DNA of 64,000 nt from Bradyrhizobium sp. CB3481 (GTDB taxonomy: Bacteria > Pseudomonadota > Alphaproteobacteria > Rhizobiales > Xanthobacteraceae): NCBI RefSeq assembly GCF_029714305.1, contig NZ_CP121647.1, positions 4,732,501 through 4,796,500 of the forward strand. The letters are read 5' to 3'. This document shows, in pieces, positions 60,920 to 64,000 of this stretch. Every line of letters starts with the position of its first letter. The first letter of the stretch is position 1. The notes under the pieces were generated by a model. It was not told where the DNA came from. It saw nothing but the letters and a program-made list of their open reading frames with translations, and did not search any database. A program made the position numbers and the translations under genes.

Positions 60920-62206
60920 ATGATCTCGAACTGGCTGTCCGCCGCCCTCGCCCGCCGCAACATCCATTATGGCTGGGCGATGGTCGCGGTGACCTTCCTC
61001 ACCGCCCTGATCGCCGCCGGCACTGTCGGCGCGCCCGGCGTCTTCATCGTCCCCCTGCAGAAGGAATTCGGCTGGACCACGGCGGAGATTTCCTCGGCGC
61101 TGTCGATCCGCTTCATCCTGTTCGGGCTGATGGCGCCGTTTGCAGCGGCGCTGCTGAACCGTTACGGCCTGCGCAACGTAACGCTCTCGGCCCAGCTTAT
61201 CGTCATCTCGGGCCTCGTCGCCTCGCTGGCGATGACCAAGGTGTGGCATCTGATGCTGCTGTGGGGCGTGGTGATCGGGATCGGCACCGGCATGACGGCG
61301 CTGGTGCTCGGCGCAACCATCGCCGCGCGCTGGTTCGTGGCGCGGCGCGGCCTCGTCGTTGGCATCCTGACGGCAAGCGTCGCCACCGGGCAGCTCGCCT
61401 TCCTGCCGCTGCTGGCGAGCCTGACCGAGACCTACGGCTGGCGGATCGCGCTGACGCTGGTGTGCGTCCTGCTGGTGGTGTCAGCCTTCGGCGTGCTCAT
61501 GATCATGCGCGACCGGCCGAGCGATGTAGGCCTGCGACCATTCGGCGACGAAGGCACCGAGCCGCTGCCCGCCCCGCCGCCGAACAACACGCCGATCATG
61601 GCCGCCGCGCTCGGCACCCTGCGCGACGCGTCGAAGTCGGGCGTGTTCTGGATCCTGTTCGCGACCTTCTTCATCTGCGGCGCCTCGACCAACGGCCTGG
61701 TCCAGGTGCATCTGATCCCGATGTGCCTCGATTTCGGCATCCCGCAGGTGCAGGCGGCAAGCCTGCTCGCGGCGATGGGTATCTTCGATTTCGTCGGCAC
61801 CATCGCCTCCGGCTGGCTGTCCGACCGCTACGACAACCGCTATCTGCTGTTCTGGTATTACGGGCTGCGCGGCCTGTCGCTGCTGTTCCTGCCGTTCTCC
61901 GACTTCACGCTGTACGGCCTGTCGCTGTTTGCGATGTTCTACGGGCTCGACTGGATCGCGACCGTGCCGCCGACGGTGCGGCTCACGGCGCAGCGGTTCG
62001 GCGCGGAGCGCGCGAACCTCGTGTTCGGCTGGATCTTTGCCGGCCATCAACTCGGCGCGGGCACGGCCGCCTTCGGCGCCGGCCTGTCGCGGACGGTGCT
62101 GCAGAGCTACCTGCCGGCGTTCTTCGTGGCGGGCGCACTCTGCGTGGTGGCAGCGTTGATCGTGCTGGCGATTGCACGGGTGCCGGCCAAGACTGCTGCT
62201 GCGTAA
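60920..62206 (+). CDS. MFS transporter
   Basis: A 428-residue carrier with 12 predicted TM segments. The motif A equivalent is missing in its usual form (LLNRYGLRNVTL), but GWLSDRYDNRYLLFWYYGLR in the second half is the repeat copy. Long central loop (RDRPSDVGLRPFGDEGTEPL). It resembles the monocarboxylate/aromatic acid carriers. It follows the monooxygenase-DUF2783 pair after 226 bp in which nothing clear is seen, so it may have its own promoter while belonging to the same pathway. Confidence 0.82.
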   Translation: MISNWLSAALARRNIHYGWAMVAVTFLTALIAAGTVGAPGVFIVPLQKEFGWTTAEISSALSIRFILFGLMAPFAAALLNRYGLRNVTLSAQLIVISGLVASLAMTKVWHLMLLWGVVIGIGTGMTALVLGATIAARWFVARRGLVVGILTASVATGQLAFLPLLASLTETYGWRIALTLVCVLLVVSAFGVLMIMRDRPSDVGLRPFGDEGTEPLPAPPPNNTPIMAAALGTLRDASKSGVFWILFATFFICGASTNGLVQVHLIPMCLDFGIPQVQAASLLAAMGIFDFVGTIASGWLSDRYDNRYLLFWYYGLRGLSLLFLPFSDFTLYGLSLFAMFYGLDWIATVPPTVRLTAQRFGAERANLVFGWIFAGHQLGAGTAAFGAGLSRTVLQSYLPAFFVAGALCVVAALIVLAIARVPAKTAAA

Positions 62207-62215
62207 CGACTGCTA

Positions 62216-62307
62216 TAGGGTGGGCTGAGCGAAGCGAGCCCACCATCTCGCAGCTCGCGCGATGATGGATGGTGGGCACGTCGCTTTACGCGCCTTTGCC
62301 CACCCTA
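62216..62307. repeat. Palindromic repeat (family E)
   Basis: TAGGGTGGGC (62216-62225) and GCCCACCCTA (62298-62307), with an inner GAGCCCACCAT / ATGGTGGGC. Same family as 47758-47849. It lies between convergent genes. Confidence 0.8.
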
Positions 62308-62322
62308 CGGCTCCGGTGCAAA

Positions 62323-63882
62323 TTACGGCCGCGTCGACATATTCGTCGGCGGACCCACCGTCCGGATCGGCTCCGCCAACCGCGCGAATTCGCAGAGCAG
62401 CGAACGCGTCTTGCGCGGGTCGATCACCTCCTCGACCCAGAATTTTTCGGCCGAGCGGAATGGCGAGCGCAGTTTGTTGAGGCGGTCCTCGATCTCCTTC
62501 AGCTTTGCAGTCGGATCCTCGGCCGCATCGATATCGGCGCGGTAGGCGGCCTCGATGCCGCCTTCCAGCGGCAGCGAGCCCCAATAGGCCGACGGCCAGG
62601 CATAACGCATCGAATAGCGGTTGGCCGGCTGGTGGACGACACCGGCGACGCCGAACGCGTTGCGCACGATGATGGTGCACCAGGGAACGGTGGACTGGTT
62701 GACCGCGGCCATCGCGCGCACGCCATGGCGGATGGTCGCCGACTTCTCGGCCTCGAGCCCGATCATGAAGCCGGGGCAGTCCATCAAATAGACGACCGGC
62801 AGATGGAAGGTCTCGGCAAAGTCGACCCAGCGTACCACCTTCTGGCACGCCTCCGCCGTCCACGACCCGCCATAGTGGAAGGGATCGCTGGCCAGCAGCA
62901 GCACCGCGCGGCCCTCAAACCGGGCTAGCCCGGTGATGATCGGGCGGCCGAAATTGGCATTGACCTCGAAGAACGAGCCCTTGTCGACGACGGCCTCGAT
63001 GATCGGGCGCATCTTGTAGACCTGGCGGCGGCTGCGCGGTACCGCCTTGAGCAGCGATTCTTCCTCGCGCTCAGGATCGTCATTGCACGGCGTGGTCGGC
63101 GGCAGGTCGTAGACTGATGAGGGCAGATAGGACAGGAAACGCCGGGCGCGCTCGAACGCCTCCTCCTCGGTATCGACCGCATCATCGACGCCGCCGGCGC
63201 GGGTCTGGATGTCAGCGCCGCCAAGCTCCGTCTTGGTGAGATCCTGGCCGAGGCGTTTCACGACCGGCGGGCCGGCGACGAACATCGCCGAATTCCGCGT
63301 CATGACGGAATAATGGCTGGCGGCCAGCCGAGCCGCGCCAAGGCCAGCGACCGAGCCGAGCCCGAGCGCGACCACGGGCACGCGCGCCATGTTGGCCGTC
63401 GTGAACCAGTACCAGCGCGTGCCGCCAACGCCGCCGGGCAGATTGGCCGCGCCGCGGGTCTCGATCGTCTTCACCGAGCCGCCGCCGCCGGAACCTTCAA
63501 TCACGCGGATGATCGGCAGGCGGAAATCATGTGCCATCTCCTCGGCCATCAGCGGCTTGGCCGAGATCGAGGCGTCGGCCGAGCCGCCGCGCACGGTGAA
63601 ATCGTCGCCGACCACGACTACGGTGCGGCCGTCGACCTTGCCGCGGCCGAACACGCAGTTGGCTGGCGTCAGGTGCTTCAGCTCGCTGTTTTCGTCGTAT
63701 TCGGCGATCCCGGAAATCGCGCCGATCTCGTGGAAGGTATTCTTGTCGATCAGTCTGTCGATACGCTCACGAACCGTAAGCCGGCCCTGGTCATGCTGGC
63801 GCTTGACCTTGTCAACGCCTCCCATCTCGCGCGCGAACGCTTCGCGCCGAGCGAGCTCGTCGAGCTCCGGCTTCCAGTTCAT
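62323..63882 (-). CDS. Acyl-CoA carboxylase carboxyltransferase subunit
   Basis: A 519-residue carboxyltransferase of the PccB/MccB type. N-terminal KRQHDQGRLTVRERIDRLID, the acyl-CoA half GGSADASISAKPLMAEEMAH, the oxyanion loop GLGSVAGLGAARLAASHYSV, and the biotin half FHYGGSWTAEACQKVVRWVD with CPGFMIGLEAEKSATIRHG. It transfers CO2 from biotin to propionyl-, acetyl- or a related acyl-CoA. If propionyl-CoA is the substrate, it would continue valine breakdown, but the biotin carboxylase partner is outside the window. Confidence 0.92.
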   Translation of the reverse strand: MNWKPELDELARREAFAREMGGVDKVKRQHDQGRLTVRERIDRLIDKNTFHEIGAISGIAEYDENSELKHLTPANCVFGRGKVDGRTVVVVGDDFTVRGGSADASISAKPLMAEEMAHDFRLPIIRVIEGSGGGGSVKTIETRGAANLPGGVGGTRWYWFTTANMARVPVVALGLGSVAGLGAARLAASHYSVMTRNSAMFVAGPPVVKRLGQDLTKTELGGADIQTRAGGVDDAVDTEEEAFERARRFLSYLPSSVYDLPPTTPCNDDPEREEESLLKAVPRSRRQVYKMRPIIEAVVDKGSFFEVNANFGRPIITGLARFEGRAVLLLASDPFHYGGSWTAEACQKVVRWVDFAETFHLPVVYLMDCPGFMIGLEAEKSATIRHGVRAMAAVNQSTVPWCTIIVRNAFGVAGVVHQPANRYSMRYAWPSAYWGSLPLEGGIEAAYRADIDAAEDPTAKLKEIEDRLNKLRSPFRSAEKFWVEEVIDPRKTRSLLCEFARLAEPIRTVGPPTNMSTRP

Positions 63883-64000
63883 TCGTATCCTCCGTCTTGA
63901 TGACCTTATTGTTATGGACCGGGACCGGAAGCGGCTTTCTTTCGATTCGGCCGGGGAAGATGTCGCCCTCGCCGCCTTCGAGCAGGCTGCCGATCGCAGC
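63812..64000 (-). CDS. Possible 3' end of an upstream gene, cut by window edge
   Basis: A frame open from the right edge on the minus strand (62 codons to a TGA at 63812-63814). The first part reads GSLLEGGEGDIFPGRIERKP, which looks protein-like, but the last 25 residues overlap the carboxyltransferase start and are Arg-rich, so the true end is uncertain. No identification is possible from so little sequence. Confidence 0.25.
   Translation of the reverse strand, partial: AAIGSLLEGGEGDIFPGRIERKPLPVPVHNNKVIKTEDTNELEAGARRARSARSVRARDGRR

Noticed and set aside
63912..64000. Alternative partial frame at the right edge ending TAA at 63912
   Set aside because: Arg/Pro-rich and without protein-like composition; the frame ending at 63812 looks more natural but is also uncertain.

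Overview
The window is a GC-rich stretch of alphaproteobacterial chromosome. Gene content and order (guaA, rsmB-like, guaB, rlmE, phasin and ppx in one neighbourhood), the many dispersed palindromic intergenic repeats, and the wealth of acyl-CoA and aromatic catabolism genes point to Bradyrhizobium or a close relative in the Nitrobacteraceae. This is an inference from the sequence; no database was searched. No rRNA, tRNA or CRISPR array was seen.

Layout. Positions 1-14.5 kb hold small metabolic and regulatory modules: a VOC-cupin pair behind a promoter flanked by two operator-like repeats, a haloacetate-dehalogenase-like hydrolase coupled to a RidA-like protein, an orphan TAXI solute-binding protein, an MFS carrier, a peptide-deformylase paralogue that has lost metal ligands, methyltransferases, and several regulators (GbsR/MarR type, ArsR, Rrf2) with palindromes placed on or near their own promoters. 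Positions 14.6-20.5 kb form an accessory island of less GC-rich sequence. It has an unrecognised protein with a HEPN-like R-x4-H motif, a complete four-gene IS66-family element (15430-18235, with an 8-bp target duplication), and a 712-residue GHKL ATPase with a C-terminal PD-(D/E)xK nuclease-like motif. That last gene is the best candidate here for a little-described defence system.

Positions 20.6-47.7 kb are mostly core or housekeeping: guaA, a RsmB-type rRNA methyltransferase, guaB, rlmE, a phasin, ppx, an ABC-F protein and others. Interspersed are small hydrolases, a drug-type MFS pump, a Crp/Fnr regulator and an orphan CoxL/xanthine-dehydrogenase-type molybdenum subunit. Positions 47.8-56.9 kb carry a leftward run for valine and acyl-CoA breakdown: mmsA, acyl-CoA dehydrogenase, 3-hydroxyisobutyryl-CoA hydrolase, mmsB, acyl-CoA synthetase, MaoC hydratase and SDR. 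A LysR-type regulator diverges from mmsA. Isobutyryl-CoA can be followed through this set to propionyl-CoA. Positions 57-62.2 kb hold a TetR regulator with a clear operator, diverging from enoyl-CoA hydratase, a frameshifted flavin monooxygenase, a small DUF2783-like gene and an MFS carrier, suggesting an aromatic-compound pathway. The right edge has an acyl-CoA carboxylase carboxyltransferase and the cut end of a possible upstream gene.

Most intergenic gaps longer than about 100 bp between operons contain one of several palindromic repeat families; these are listed individually.
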